DNA of 64,000 bases, from NCBI GenBank assembly GCA_026874595.1, contig CM049315.1:4712664-4776663 (forward strand). The letters run 5' to 3'. Positions 43,546 through 59,337 of the stretch are shown here, piece by piece. Source of the stretch: Sipunculus nudus. Taxonomy: Eukaryota > Annelida > Sipuncula > Golfingiida > Sipunculidae. The first letter of the stretch is position 1; each line of letters starts with the position of its first letter. Below the pieces are notes generated by a model. The model was not told the origin of the DNA. It made no database searches and saw nothing but the letters and a program-made list of their open reading frames with translations. Made by a program: the position numbers and the translations under genes.

Positions 43546-46490
43546 ATGGGCAATTAAAAGAGGACAGTTAAAGCTCCTTTCAAAGCCTTCGGCAGATATC
43601 TTGTATTATTTAAAAAAAAGCCTAAAATGCTGGGGGCGAATACAGGATAACGTGGCACGAAAACAGGTGTTCTGGGAGTTTTGTTTGATTTATACATGAA
43701 AAGGCATGCAGAAATATACGGGAGAAATCTGTTCGAGACGCAACATCCTGCGCTGATTTTCGGTATTAAGCGGTATTAAATTAGTCCATTTCCTAGAATT
43801 TAGGTACGAAAAGAGGGGGCGTGCGCCCCCTGCGACCCCTTTAAATATGCCCCTGTCCACGCACAGCATAGCGCTCATATGAGCGGTTCAGGCCCGACAG
43901 GAACATTTATGAAATTATTTCAGTTTAAACACAATTCCCCTTTTTCAGTACTACTTTTTTTACTACTGACAGGGATGGATTAAGGTGGCTGGGGGTCCCT
44001 CGCTGTACTTCGATTAGGGGCGCTTACATCACGTTGATAACGTTTTCACAAATTAGAAAGAATTTTTGTTCAACCAAATTGTAATTTTATTGACTTTCGT
44101 CGATCATATAAAGTGCGGTGTAACAAGTATTAGGCCCGAGTATCGCCTATATTTTTCGTATTGCAATATATTGCGATATTTGCTTACGGATTGCTATATT
44201 TACTGCGAAGTTTTTATTGTATTAATTTAAGGAAATGTATATTTTCACAATAAAAGTATATTTTGGTATCAATAATTCATCGAACAGACATTCGTTACCC
44301 GGGACAGACCTTTGATCATTTTGCCAATCAAGCTACTTTCACCTTTCCTACTAAATGACCTGTGGTGTGTAGTAGCTTTAGCGGCTTTCACTTTCAGCCT
44401 TTCACTTATCCTAATCCAATAAGTTGTCTAAAAGATGACAGTGACTTTGTCTTTAAGGCAATTAAACAAATTACGTCACGTTTGACACAATATAAAAAAA
44501 TATCGATATTTGAAAACTATATTGCAATACGCAATATGCAAGTCGCTGTATCGCTATTCCATATAATAAGTATGTGGATTATGATGATGACATACTTATT
44601 ATCACAGTTTTACATGGCACGTTCGAGTCATTCGAATTTAGTTAAATTACAAATTAATAGACATTTACGACGAGCATGCGCACTGCCTATTACGGGCATC
44701 TGCAGTGTTCGGGTCCAATAGGCCAGCATCATAAGTTTGGTAAGAAGAATTTACAAAATATGATCTTTCTTGTCGATAAAGCGGACCCGAATGCTAAATT
44801 TCAGTCTGAGGTGTCGCAAGTGTGATGGGAAAGGTCTATACAAATAACTTACCGTTGATGTTAACTAACTGTGTGGCGTGGTGACGTCGAGACTAATCAA
44901 CAATTAAGGTGAGGTATAAACCTCGGAAAAAAATGAACTTTCGCCGATCTCCTCAGACAGTTCCAGGGCTGTATGTGAGGAGCTTAAAGTGGCAACAAGA
45001 CGTCCATATACTTGTTCATTCTGACCAGTGTTAATGAATTAAATGGATTAATTAAATTAATTAAATCCATACTGTTCCTGTATTCTACATGAAATGGAAA
45101 AATCCAGCGTTTGGTCTTTGGGGTGATTTTTTCTTCTTATACTCCTTCCTCTGGGCACTGATTTCCCCGTCCCCACAATAAACAAAAAGACAATTTGATC
45201 ACACTTGTTTAATAACAGACAATAATTATACTCACCGACAAGCGAAATCGGGCAGTGTGTTAGACACAAACCCATAGACCCAGACACCAGAAATCAATTT
45301 CAAATTTATGCTGAAAGCGGAATTATCCAAAAAAAAAAAAATTATTTCTTGGTAATGAAGTGACACCAGGTATAGGAATTTATCAATCAGTATTACCATA
45401 ACGTGTTAAACAATACTGAAAGTTAGGATATAAAATTACTATAAAATATAAAGTAAGAGGAAAAGTAAAACACATGTAAAATATAATTAAATCACATGGA
45501 TGTGCTGACTAAATCTAAGTATCATAAAATTTACTAGAGATGTAGTGAAACATTGATCGAGTAAACAGCTAACCTGGAGGGTGTCTGATGGAATTGGAAT
45601 GTCTATATACTGCTATACTTAATATGTTTTTCAAATTAGAATCTTTGCAGTTATTTACTTAGCGATTTAAGCCCTACAGGAAATTTACGAAATTATTTTA
45701 GTGTGAACAGATTTCCCTTTTTCAGTATCTGAGTTACATTGAGTATTCATTAAAATTCATCACTTCGTTTATGCAACCTCTCACAGCATGTATGAAATGA
45801 AAACACATTTTGATTGTGATATCTGGTAACATCTGCGAACAGCAAGGGTATAACATATGGGTTGTCAGGAAAACTAAAGCCATATAAAGAGGAAATATAA
45901 CAGAAGTGAGGACTTTCCTTACATTTTCGCGAATGGTTATTATTACCAATAATCAAATTTTGAAAGAAGTATTTTCCACACTGTAGCATCAAATAGTCCT
46001 ACAGGTCTAGTTGTTCCTCACACATCACATTGCTGACATTCGGCATTCCCTGTCTTCATCAAATAAATCTATAAGAAAGGAATTTCTTTTACACGTTACA
46101 AACTAAATCTCTAGGCCCCCTAAATATCTGGGGCCGCTCGCTGCAGCCCAGTCAGCAACCCCCTTAATGGACCCCTGACTACTGACGTCATCGGATCGTC
46201 GGAATGTTTGGCAGTTCTCATGTTACCGGTCATATTTCACTAATATGTAGGTACGGTAATTCCATAAATAGCGTACTTTGACGACGTCATAACAATAACA
46301 AGAACAGTAGCTTCTCAGAACCATTAGTTCTTCATTTAACTGAGACAAACCGGCTGCTACGTCAGACATCCTGACACACTGTGTGGATAGGCGGGGATGT
46401 AGTGCCGATCATCATGCAAAGTCTGTGTCCTCTTAAGAAAAATGTCAGCTGTTTGCAGGCAGACGCCGAAAAATCAGACTTTTATTTATT
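43546..46490. other. Intergenic, nothing recognised
   Basis: A 119-codon plus frame at 44,362-44,721 and short minus frames near 45,057-45,992 have no recognisable products. Strings such as ACAGGAA(C/A)ATTTA...GAAATTATTT...AGT recur at 43,896 and 45,673, indicating a minor dispersed repeat. Confidence 0.4.
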
Positions 46491-46499
46491 GAGTTACAT

Positions 46500-49400
46500 A
46501 GAGACAATGTAAAAGGACTAAATGTTCCACTTCCCAGCGGTGCAGGACACAGAGACATTATAATACAGACTAAATGAACCACAACCCAGCGGTACAGGAC
46601 ACAGGTACATTATAATACAGACTAAATGAACCACATCTCAGCGGTACAGATCACAGAGACATTAAAATACAGACAAAATGAACAACATCCCAGCGGTACA
46701 GGACACAGAGACATTATAATACAGACAAAATGAACCACGTCCCAGCGGTACAGGACACAGAGACATTATAATACAGACTAAATGAACCACATCCCAGCGG
46801 TACAGGACACAGAGACATTATAATACAGACAAAATGAACCACATCCCAGCGGTACAGGACACAGAGACATTATAATACAGACTAAATTAACCACACCCCA
46901 GTGGTCCAAGACATAGAGACATTATAATACAGACAAAATGAACCACATCCCAGCGGTACAGGACACACAGACATTATAATACAGACTAAATGAACCACAT
47001 CCCAGCGGTTCAGGACACAGAGACATTATAATACAGACTAAACGAACCACGTCCCAGCGGTACAGGACACAGAGACATTAAAATACAGACAAAATGAACC
47101 ACACCCCAGCGGTACAGGACACAGAGACATTATAATACAGACTAAACGTACCATATTCCAGCGGTACAGGACACAGAGACATTATAATACAGACCAAATG
47201 AACCACATCCAAGCGGTACAGGACACAGAGACATTATAATACAGACTAAATGAACCACACCCCAGCGGTACAGGACACAGAGACATTATAATACAGACAA
47301 AATGAACCACATCCCAGCGGTACAGGACACAGAGACATTATAATACAGACTAAATGAACCACATCCCAGCTGTACAGGACACAGAGACATTATAATACAG
47401 ACTAAATGAACCACACCCTAGCGGTACAGGACACAGAGACATTATAATACAGACCAAATGAACCACATCCAAGCGGTACAGGACATAGAGACATTATATA
47501 CAGACAAAATTAATCACACCCCAGCGGCACAGGACACGGAGACATTATAATACAGACTAAATGAACCACATCCCAGCGGTACAGGACACAGAGACATTAT
47601 AATACAGACTAAATTAACCACATCCCAGCGGTACAGGACACAGAGACATTATAATACAGACAAAATGAACCATATCCCAGCGGTACAGGACACAGAGACA
47701 TTATAATACAGACTAAATGAACCACGTCCAAGCGGTACAGGACACAGAGACATTATAATACAGACAAAATGAACCACATCCCAGCGGAACAGGACACAGA
47801 GACATTATAATACAGACTAAATGAACCACATCCCAGCGGAACAGGACACAGAGACATTATAATACAGACTAAATGAACCACATCCCACGGGTACAGGACA
47901 CAGAGACATTATAATACAGACAAAATGAACCACATCCCGGCGGTACATGACACAGAGACATTATAATACAGACAAAATGAACCACATCCCAGCGGTACAG
48001 GACACAGAGACATTATAATACAGACAAAATGAACCATATCCCAGCGGTACAGGACACAGAGACATTATAATACAGACAAAATGAACCAAATCCCAGCGGT
48101 ACAGGACACAGAGACATTATAATACAGACTAAATTAACCACACCCCAGCGGTACAGGACACAGAGACATTATAATACAGACAAAATAAACCATATCCCAG
48201 CGGTACAGGACACAGAGACATTATAATACAGACAAAAGGAACTAAATCCCAGCGGTACAGGACACAGAGACATTAAAATACAGACAAAATGAACCACATC
48301 CCAGCGGTACAGGACACAGAGACATTATAATACAGATAAAATGAACCAGATCCCAGCGGAACAGGACACAGAGACATTATAATACAGACTAAATGAACCA
48401 CAACCCAGCGGTACAGGACATAGAGACATTATAATACAGACTAAATTAACCACACCCCAGCGGTACAGGACACAGAGACATTATAATAAAGACTAAATGA
48501 ACCACATCCCAGCGGTACAGGACACAGAGACATTATAATACAGACTAAATGAACCACATCCCAGCGGTACAGGACACAGAGACATTATAATACAGACTAA
48601 ATGAACCACATCCCAGCGGTCCAAGACACAGAGAAATTATAATACAGACTAAATTAACCACATCCCAGCGGTACAGGACACAGAGACATTATAATACAGA
48701 CTAAATGAACCACATCCCAGCGGTCCAAGACATAGAGACATTATAATACAGACAAAATGAATCACATCCCAGCGGTACAGGACACAGAGACATTTAAATA
48801 CAGACAAAATGAACCACATCCCACCGGTACAGGACACAGGTACATTATAATACAGACTAAATGAACCACATCCCAGCGGTACAGGACACAGAGACATTAT
48901 AATACAGACAAAACGAACCACATCCCAGCGGTACAGGACACAGAGACATTATAATACAGACTAAATTAACCACACCCCAGCGGTCCAAGACATAGAGACA
49001 TTATAATACAGATTAAATGAACCACGTCCAAGCGGTACAGGACATAGAGACATTATAATACAGAAAAAATTCACCACACCCCAGCGGTACAGGACACAGA
49101 GGCATTATAATACAGACTAAACGTACCACATCCAAGCGGGACAGGACACAGAGACATTATAATACAGACTAAATGAACCACGTCCAAGCGGTACAGGACA
49201 TAGAGACATTATAATACAGACAAAATGAACCACATCCCAGCGGTACATGACAAAGAGACATTATAATACAGACAAAATGAACCACATCCCAGCGGTACAG
49301 GACACAGAGACATTATAATACAGACAAAATGAACCATATCCCAGCGGTACAGGACACAGAGACATTATAATACAGACAAAATGAACCAAATCCCAGCGGT

Positions 49401-52400
49401 ACAGGACACAGAGACATTATAATACAGACTAAATTAACCACACCCCAGCGGTACAGGACACAGAGACATTATAATACAGACAAAATAAACCATATCCCAG
49501 CGGTACAGGACACAGAGACATTATAATACAGACAAAAGGAACTAAATCCCAGCGGTACAGGACACAGAGACATTAAAATACAGACAAAATGAACCACATC
49601 CCAGCGGTACAGGACACAGAGACATTATAATACAGATAAAATGAACCAGATCCCAGCGGAACAGGACACAGAGACATTATAATACAGACTAAATGAACCA
49701 CAACCCAGCGGTACAGGACATAGAGACATTATAATACAGACTAAATTAACCACACCCCAGCGGTACAGGACACAGAGACATTATAATAAAGACTAAATGA
49801 ACCACATCCCAGCGGTACAGGACACAGAGACATTATAATACAGACTAAATGAACCACATCCCAGCGGTACAGGACACAGAGACATTATAATACAGACTAA
49901 ATGAACCACATCCCAGCGGTCCAAGACACAGAGAAATTATAATACAGACTAAATTAACCACATCCCAGCGGTACAGGACACAGAGACATTATAATACAGA
50001 CTAAATGAACCACATCCCAGCGGTCCAAGACATAGAGACATTATAATACAGACAAAATGAATCACATCCCAGCGGTACAGGACACAGAGACATTTAAATA
50101 CAGACAAAATGAACCACATCCCACCGGTACAGGACACAGGTACATTATAATACAGACTAAATGAACCACATCCCAGCGGTACAGGACACAGAGACATTAT
50201 AATACAGACAAGACGAACCACATCCCAGCGGTACAGGACACAGAGACATTATAATACAGACTAAATTAACCACACCCCAGCGGTCCAAGACATAGAGACA
50301 TTATAATACAGATTAAATGAACCACGTCCAAGCGGTACAGGACATAGAGACATTATAATACAGAAAAAATTCACCACACCCCAGCGGTACAGGACACAGA
50401 GGCATTATAATACAGACTAAACGTACCACATCCAAGCGGTACAGGACACAGAGACATTATAATACAGACTAAATGAACCACGTCCAAGCGGTTCAGGACA
50501 TAGAGACATTATAATACAGACTAAACGTACCACATCCCAGCGGTACAGGACACAGAGACATTATAATACAGAGTAAATGAACCACATCCCAGCGGTACAG
50601 GACACAGAGACATTATAATACAGACTAAATTAACCACACCCAAGCGGTCCAAGACACAGAGACATTATAATACAGATAAAATGAACCACATCCCAGCGAT
50701 ACAAGACACAGAGACATTATAATACAGACTAAATGAACCACATCCCAGCGGTACAGGACACAGAGACATTATAATACCGACTAAATTAACCACACCCCAG
50801 CGGTCCGAGACATAGAGACATTATAATACAGACTAAATGAACCACGTCTAAGCGGTACAGGACATAGAGACATTATAATACAGAATAAATGAACCACACC
50901 CCAGCGGTACAGGACACAGAGACATTATAATACAGACTAAACGTACCACATCCCAGCGGTACAGGACACAGAGACATTATAACACAGACTAAATGAACCA
51001 CATCCCAGCGGTCCAAGACATAGAGACATTATAATACAGACTAAATTAACCACACCCCAGCGGTACAGGACACAGAGACATTATAATACAGACTAAATTA
51101 ACCACAACCCAGCGGTCCAAGACATAGAGACATTATAATACAGGCAAAATGAATCACATCCCAGCGGTACAGGACACAGAGACATTATAATACAGACTAA
51201 ATTAACCACACCCCAGCGGTCCAAGACATAGAGACATTATAATACAGATTAAATGAACCACGTCCAAGCGGTACAGGACATAGAGACATTATAATACAGA
51301 AAAAATTCACCACACCCCAGCGGTACAGGACACAGAGGCATTATAATACAGACTAAACGTACCACATCCAAGCGGTACAGGACACAGAGACATTATAATA
51401 CAGACTAAATGAACCACGTCCAAGCGGTACAGGACATAGAGACATTATAATACAGACTAAACGTACCACATCCCAGCGGTACAGGACACAGAGACATTAT
51501 AATACAGAGTAAATGAACCACATCCCAGCGGTACAGGACACAGAGACATTATAATACAGACTAAATTAACCACACCCAAGCGGTCCAAGACACAGAGACA
51601 TTATAATACAGATAAAATGAACCACATCCCAGCGGTACAAGACACAGAGACATTATAATACAGACTAAATGAACCACATCCCAGCGGTACAGGACACAGA
51701 GACATTATAATACCGACTGAATTAACCACACCCTAGCGGTCCGAGACATAGAGACATTATAATACAGACTAAATGAACCACGTCTAAGCGGTACAGGACA
51801 AAGAGACATTATAATACAGAATAAATTAACCACACCCCAGCGGTACAGGACACAGAGACATTATAATACAGACTAAACGTACCACATCCCAGCGGTACAG
51901 GACACAGAGACATTATAACACAGACTAAATGAACCACATCCCAGCGGTCCAAGACATAGAGACATTATAATACAGACTAAATTAACCACACCCAAGCGGT
52001 ACAGGACACAGAGACATTATAATACAGACTAAATTAACCACAACCCAGCGGTCCAAGACATAGAGACATTATAATACAGGCAAAATGAATCACATCCCAG
52101 CGGTACAGGACACAGAGACATTAAAATACAGACAAAATGAACCACATCCCAGCGGTACATGACACAGAGACATTATAATACAGACAAAATGAACCACATC
52201 CCAGCGGTACAGGACACAGAGACATTATAATACAGAGTAAATGAACCACATCCCAGCGGTACAGGACACAGAGACATTATAATACAGACTAAATTAACCA
52301 CACCCCAGCGGTCCAAGACACAGAGACATTATAATACAGATAAAATGAACCACATCCCAGCGGTACAAGACACAGAGACATTATAATACAGACTAAATGA

Positions 52401-55400
52401 ACCACATCCCAGCGGTACAGGACACAGAGACATTATAATACCGACTAAATTAACCACACCCCAGCGGTCCGAGACATGGAGACATTATAATACAGACTAA
52501 ATGAACCACGTCTAAGCGGTACAGGACATAGAGACATTATAATACAGAATAAATTAACCACACCCCAGCGGTACAGGACACAGAGACATTATAATACAGA
52601 CTAAATTAACCACAACCCAGCGGTCCAAGACATAATGACATTTTAATACAGGCAAAATGAATCACATCCCAGCGGTACAGGACACAGAGACATTAAAATA
52701 CAGACAAAATGAACCACATCCCAGCGGTACATGACACAGAGACATTATAATACAGACAAAATGAACCACATCCCAGCGGTACAGGACACAGAGACATTAT
52801 AATACAGACAAAATGAACCACATCCCAGCGGTACAGGACACAGAGACATTATAATACAGACAAAATGAACCACATCCCAGCGATACAGGACACAGAGACA
52901 TTATAATACAGACTAAATTAACCACACCCCAGCGGTACAGGACACAGAGACATTATAATACAGACAAAATGAACCATATCCCAGCGGTACAGGGCACAGA
53001 GACATTATAATACAGACAAAATGAACTACATCCCAGCGGTACAGGACACAGAGACATTAAAATACAGACAAAATGAACCACATCCCAGCGGTTCAGGACA
53101 CAGAGACATTATAATACAGATAAAATGAACCAGATTCCAGCGGAACAGGACACAGAGACATTATAATACAGACTAAATGAACCACAACCCAGCGGTACAG
53201 GACATAGAGACATTATAATACAGACTAAATTAACCACACCTCAGCGGTACAGGACACAGAGACATTATAATACAGACTAAATGAACCACATCCCAGCGGT
53301 ACAGGACACAGAGACATTATAATACAGACAAAATGAACCACATCCCAGCGGTACAGGACACAGAGACATTATAATACAGACTAAATGAACCACATCCCAG
53401 CGGTCCAAGACACAGAGAAATTATAATACAGACTAAATTAACCACATCCCAGCGGTACAGGACACAGAGACATTATAATACAGACTAAATGAACCACATC
53501 CCAGCGGTCCAAGACATAGAGACATTATAATACAGACTAAATTAACCACACCCCAGCGGTACAGGACACAGAGACATTATAATACAGACTAAATTAACCA
53601 CAACCCAGCGGTCCAAGACATAGAGACATTATAATACAGACAAAATGAATCACATCCCAGCGGTACAGGACACAGAGACATTTAAATACAGACAAAATGA
53701 ACCACATCCCACCGGTACAGGACACAGGTACATTATAATACAGACTAAATGAACCACATCCCAGCGGTACAGGATACAGAGACATTATAATACAGACAAA
53801 ATGAACCACATACCAGCGGTACAGGACACAGAGACATTAAATTTAGATAAAATGAACCACATCCGAGCGGTACAGGACACAGAGACATTATTATACAGAC
53901 AAAATGAACCACATCACAGCGGTACAGGACACAGAGACATTATAATACAGACTAAATTAACCACACCCCAGCGGTCCAAAACATAGAGACATTATAGTAC
54001 AGATTAAATGAACCACGTCCAAGCGGTACAGGACATAGAGACATTATAATACAGAATAAATTCACCACACCCCAGCGGTACAGGACACAGAGGCATTATA
54101 ATACAGACTAAACGTACCACATACCAGCGGTACAGGACACAGAGACATTATAATACAGACTAAATGAACCACGTCCAAGCGGTACAGGACATAGAGACAT
54201 TATAATACAGACTAAACGTACCACATCCCAGCGGTACAGGACACAGAGACATTATAATACAGACTAAATGAACCACATCCAAGCGGTACAGGACACAGAG
54301 ACATTATAATACAGACTAAATGAACCACACCCCAGCGGTCCAAGACACAGAGACATTATAATACAGATAAAATGAACCACATCCCAGCGGTACAAGACAC
54401 AGAGACATTATAATACAGACTAAATGAACCAGATCCCAGCGGTACAGGACACAGAGACATTATTATACCGACTAAATTAACCACACCCCAGCGGTCCAAG
54501 ACATAGAGACATTATAATACAGACTGAATGAACCACGTCCAAGCGGTACAGGACATAGAGACATTATAATACAGAATAAATTAACCACACCCCAGCGGTA
54601 CAGGACACAGAGACATTATAATACAGACTAAACGTACCACATCCCAGCGGTACAGGACACAGAGACATTATAATACAGACTAAATGAACCACATCCCAGC
54701 GGTCCAAGACATAGAGACATTATAATACAGACTAAATTAACCACACCACAGCGGGACAGGACACAGAGACATTATAATACAGACTAAATTAACCACAACC
54801 CAGCGGTCCAAGACATGGAGACATTATAATACAGACTAAATGAACCACGTCTAAGCGGTACAGGACATAGAGACATTATAATACAGAATAAATTAACCAC
54901 ACCCCAGCGGTACAGGACACAGAGACATTATAATACAGACTAAATGAACCACATCCCAGCGGTACAGGACACAGAGACATTATTATACAGACAAAATGAA
55001 CCACATCCCAGCGGTACAGGACACAGAGACATTAAAATACAGACAAAATGAACCATATCCGAGGGGTACAGGACATAGAGACATTATAATACAGACTAAA
55101 CGTACCACATCCCAGCGGTACAGGACACAGAGACATTATAATACAGACTAAATGAACCACATCCCAGCGGTACAGGACACAGACACATTATAATACAGAC
55201 AAAATGAACCACATCCCACCGGTACAGGACACAGGTACATTATAATACAGACTAAATGAACCACATCCCAGCGGTACAGGACACAGAGACATTATAATAC
55301 AGACAAAATGAACCACATACCAGCGGTACAGGACACAGAGACATTAAATTTAGATAAAATGAACCACATCCGAGCGGTACAGGACACAGAGACATTATTA

Positions 55401-58400
55401 TTCAGACAAAATGAACCACATCCCAGCGGTACAGGACACAGAGACATTATAATACAGACTAAATTAACCACACCCCAGCGGTCCAAAACATAGAGACATT
55501 ATAGTACAGATTAAATGAACCACGTCCAAGCGGTACAGGACATAGAGACATTATAATACAGAATAAATTCACCACACCCCAGCGGTACAGGACACAGAGG
55601 CATTATAATACAGACTAAACGTACCACATACCAGCGGTACAGGACACAGAGACATTATAATACAGACTAAATGAACCACGTCCAAGCGGTACAGGACATA
55701 GAGACATTATAATACAGACTAAACGTACCACATCCCAGCGGTACAGGACACAGAGACATTATAATACAGACTAAATGAACCACATCCAAGCGGTACAGGA
55801 CACAGAGACATTATAATACAGACTAAATGAACCACACCCCAGCGGTCCAAGACACAGAGACATTATAATACAGATAAAATGAACCACATCCCAGCGGTAC
55901 AAGACACAGAGACATTATAATACAGACTAAATGAACCAGATCCCAGCGGTACAGGACACAGAGACATTATAATACCGACTAAATTAACCACACCCCAGCG
56001 GTCCAAGACATAGAGACATTATAATACAGACTGAATGAACCACGTCCAAGCGGTACAGGACATAGAGACATTATAATACAGAATAAATTAACCACACCCC
56101 AGCGGTACAGGACACAGAGACATTATAATACAGACTAAACGTACCACATCCCAGCGGTACAGGACACAGAGACATTATAATACAGACTAAATGAACCACA
56201 TCCCAGCGGTCCAAGACATAGAGACATTATAATACAGACTAAATTAACCACACCACAGCGGGACAGGACACAGAGACATTATAATACAGACTAAATTAAC
56301 CACAACCCAGCGGTCCAAGACATAGAGACATTATAATACAGACAAAATGAATCACATCCCAGCGGTACAGGACACAGAGACATTAAAATACAGACAAAAT
56401 GAACCACATCCCACCGGTACAGGACACAGGTACATTATAATACAGACTAAATGAACCACATCCCAGCGGTACAGGACACAGAGACATTATTATACAGACA
56501 AAATGAACCACATACCAGCGGTACAGGACACAGAGACATTAAAATACAGACAAAATGAACCATATCCGAGGGGTACAGGACATAGAGACATTATAATACA
56601 GACTAAACGTACCACATCCCAGCGGTACAGGACACAGAGACATTATAATACAGACTAAATGAACCACATCCCAGCGGTACAGGACACAGACACATTATAA
56701 TACAGACTAAATTAAACCACACCCCAGCGGCCCAAGACACAGAGACATTATAATACAGATAAAATGAACCACATCCTAGCGGTACAGGACACAGAGACAT
56801 TATAATACAGACTAAATGAACCACATCCCAGCGGTACAGGACACGGAGACATTATAATACAGACTAAATTAACCACACCCCAGCGGTCCAAGACATAGAG
56901 ACATTATAATACAGACAAAATGAACCACGTCCAAGCGGTACAGCACACAGAGACATTATAATACAGAATAAATTAACCACACCCCAGCGGTACAGGACAC
57001 AGAGACATTATAATACAGACTAAACGTACCACATCCCAGCGGTACAGGACACAGAGACATTATAATACAGACTAAATGAACCACGTCCAAGCGGTACAGG
57101 ACATAGAGACATTATAATACAGACTAAACGTACCACATCCCAGCGGTACAGGACACAGAGACATTATAATACAGACAAAATGAACCACATCCCAGCGGTA
57201 CAGGACACAGAGACATTATAATACAGACTAAATGAACCACATCCCAGCGGTCCAAGACATAGAGACATTATAATACAGACTAAATGAACCACGTCCAAGC
57301 GGTACAGGACATAGAGACATTATAATACAGACTAAACGTACCACATCCCAGCGGTACAGGACACAGAGACATTATAATACAGACAAAATGAACCACAGCC
57401 CAACGGTACAGGACACAGAGACATTATAATACAGACTAAATGAACCACATCCCAGCGGTACAGGACATAGAGACATTATAATACAGACTAAACGTATCAC
57501 ATCCCAGCGGTACAGGACACAGAAACATTATAATACAGACTAAATGAACCACGTCCCAGCGATACAGGACATAGAGACATTATAATATAAACTAAACGTA
57601 GCACATCCCCGCGGTACAGGACAAAGAGACATTATAATGCAGACTAAATTAATCACTTTCCAGCGGCACAGGACATTGAGAAATTGCAATAAAGAATCAA
57701 TTTACCACAACCCAGCGGCACAGGACATAGAGAAATTATAATACAGAATAGCTGCTCACTCAAGTGTAGGGTTAATAGGGTATTTCTGGATAATTTCCTT
57801 TTGCAGTTGTTGTGTACAGTTCAGAAGCGGTTTCAGTAGGAGAGAAATAAATAATCCAGCGGTACAGGACATTGAGAAATTATAATACAGACTAAATGCA
57901 CATCATCAAAGGGGCACAGGACATAGAGAATTTATAATACATAATGAATGAACCACTTCCTAGCGGTACAGGACATAGAGAAATTATAATACAGACTAAA
58001 TGTACATCATCCCAGGGGCACAAGACATAGAGAAATTATAATACATAATGAATGGACCACTTCCTAGCGGTACAGAAAATAGAGACATTATAATACAGAC
58101 TAAATGTACATCATCCCAGGGGCACAGGACATAGAGAAATTATAATACATAATGAATGAACCACTTCCTAGCGGTACAGGACATAGAGAAATTATAATAC
58201 ATAATGAATGAACCACTTCCTAGCGGTACAGGACATAGAGAAATTATAAAACAGACAATGTATCACAACCCAGCGGTACAGGACATTGAGAAATTATATA
58301 ACAGACTAAATGTACCACATTCAGCGGTACAGGACATTGAGACATTAAAATACAGACTAAATGAACCATATCCCAGCGGTACAGGACATAGAGACATTAT

Positions 58401-58685
58401 AAAACAGACTAAACTTACCACATCCCAACGGTACAGGACATAGAGACAATATAATACAGACTAAATGAACCACATCCCAGTGGTACAGGACATAGAGACA
58501 TTATAAGACAGACTAAACGTACCACATCCCAGCGGCATAGGACATAGAGACAATATAATACCGACTAACTGTGCAACATCCAGCGGTACAGGACATAGAG
58601 AAATTATAATACAGACTAAATGAACCACGTCTCAGCGGTACAGGACATAGAGACATTATAAGACAGACTAAATGTACCAGATAGA
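46500..58685. repeat. 52-bp minisatellite array, about 12 kb, roughly 230 copies
   Basis: The unit runs AAATGAACCACATCCCAGCG, GTACAGGACACAGAGACATT, ATAATACAGACT (52 bp). At least three linked variant types recur: GAACCACATCCC with GTACAGGACACAG, TTAACCACACCCC with GTCCAAGACATAG, and CGTACCACATCC. Block duplications at whole-unit offsets are visible: 1,300 bp (25 units; about 47,930-49,195 against 49,230-50,495, almost identical), 936 bp (18 units; 50,311 against 51,247) and 1,507 bp (29 units less one base; 53,801 against 55,308). Units decay at both edges, most clearly after 57,600. Open frames with 52-residue periodicity are by-products of the period. Confidence 0.95.
57748..57850 (+). repeat. 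Array-interrupting flank sequence, copy 1
   Basis: AATAGCTGCTCACTCAAGTG, AGGGTATTTCTGGATAATTTCC and CAGAAGCGGTTTCAG interrupt the 52-bp array. They recur almost identically at 58,692-58,785, and in part inverted near 59,226-59,270. Confidence 0.8.
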
Positions 58686-58790
58686 AGTTTGTAATAGCTG
58701 CTCACTCAAGTGTAGGGTTAGTAGAGTATTTCTGGATAATTTCCTTTTGCAGGTGTTGTGTACAGTTCAGAATCGGTTTCAGGGGGAGGT
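58628..58790 (+). repeat. Terminal 52-bp unit plus flank, left arm of an inverted repeat
   Basis: The last recognisable unit (CTCAGCGGTACAGGACATAG ... ACTAAATGTACCAGAT) runs into GCTGCTCACTCAAGTG and AGAGTATTTCTGG. The same order appears on the opposite strand at 59,226-59,337, about 490 bp away. Confidence 0.75.
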
Positions 58791-59225
58791 CTTGGAGGTC
58801 CGGACGCCCCCCTCCCCCGTTTCCAGCCGCCGCAACCTTTTCACAAGGGGTTTTTACCAGTAGCTAAAACAATAAAACCTGAAAACTGAAAACACTTTTT
58901 AATCGATAGAGCCATTGAATGCGTTCACTGACTAGTTCTTGAAATGCTTTTTCCACCTGTTACTTGCCATAGTCGACATCCCATCACTGAACTACCTCCG
59001 ATTTACATGGCATATCCAACGTTTCGTTAAATCATATGCAACCCGACTGCGAATTGGCATTGTTGATGATTAATGATAAATTCGAGACAGTTTTATTGAA
59101 TGAATGAGTGAATTTGAGATTTTACACTCATAAAACATTTTTAACATAATTAAGTATTACTTCACTGCTTACAGAAGGATTATAATTTCACGGGAACACT
59201 AAACCTACAAAGGTAAATAATGCTG

Positions 59226-59337
59226 AAATACCCTACTATCCCTACAAACTAACACTTGAGTGAGCCGCTATTGCAGGTTAGCATCTGGTACATTTAGTCT
59301 GTATTATAATGTATCTATGTCTTATACCGCTTGGATG
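59226..59337 (-). repeat. Inverted copy of the array end, right arm of the inverted repeat
   Basis: Read on the minus strand it gives AAGCGGTATAAGACATAG, CATTATAATACAGACTAAAT, GTACCAGAT, then CGGCTCACTCAAGTG and AGTAGGGTATTTC. This is one diverged 52-bp unit plus the flank, opposite in direction to the main array. Confidence 0.75.

Noticed and set aside
44362-44721. 119-codon plus frame
   Set aside because: No family resemblance and no codon-level or splice support in AT-rich intergenic DNA.
46500-58685. CRISPR-like repeat array
   Set aside because: Units are contiguous with no unique spacers, in a eukaryotic genome.
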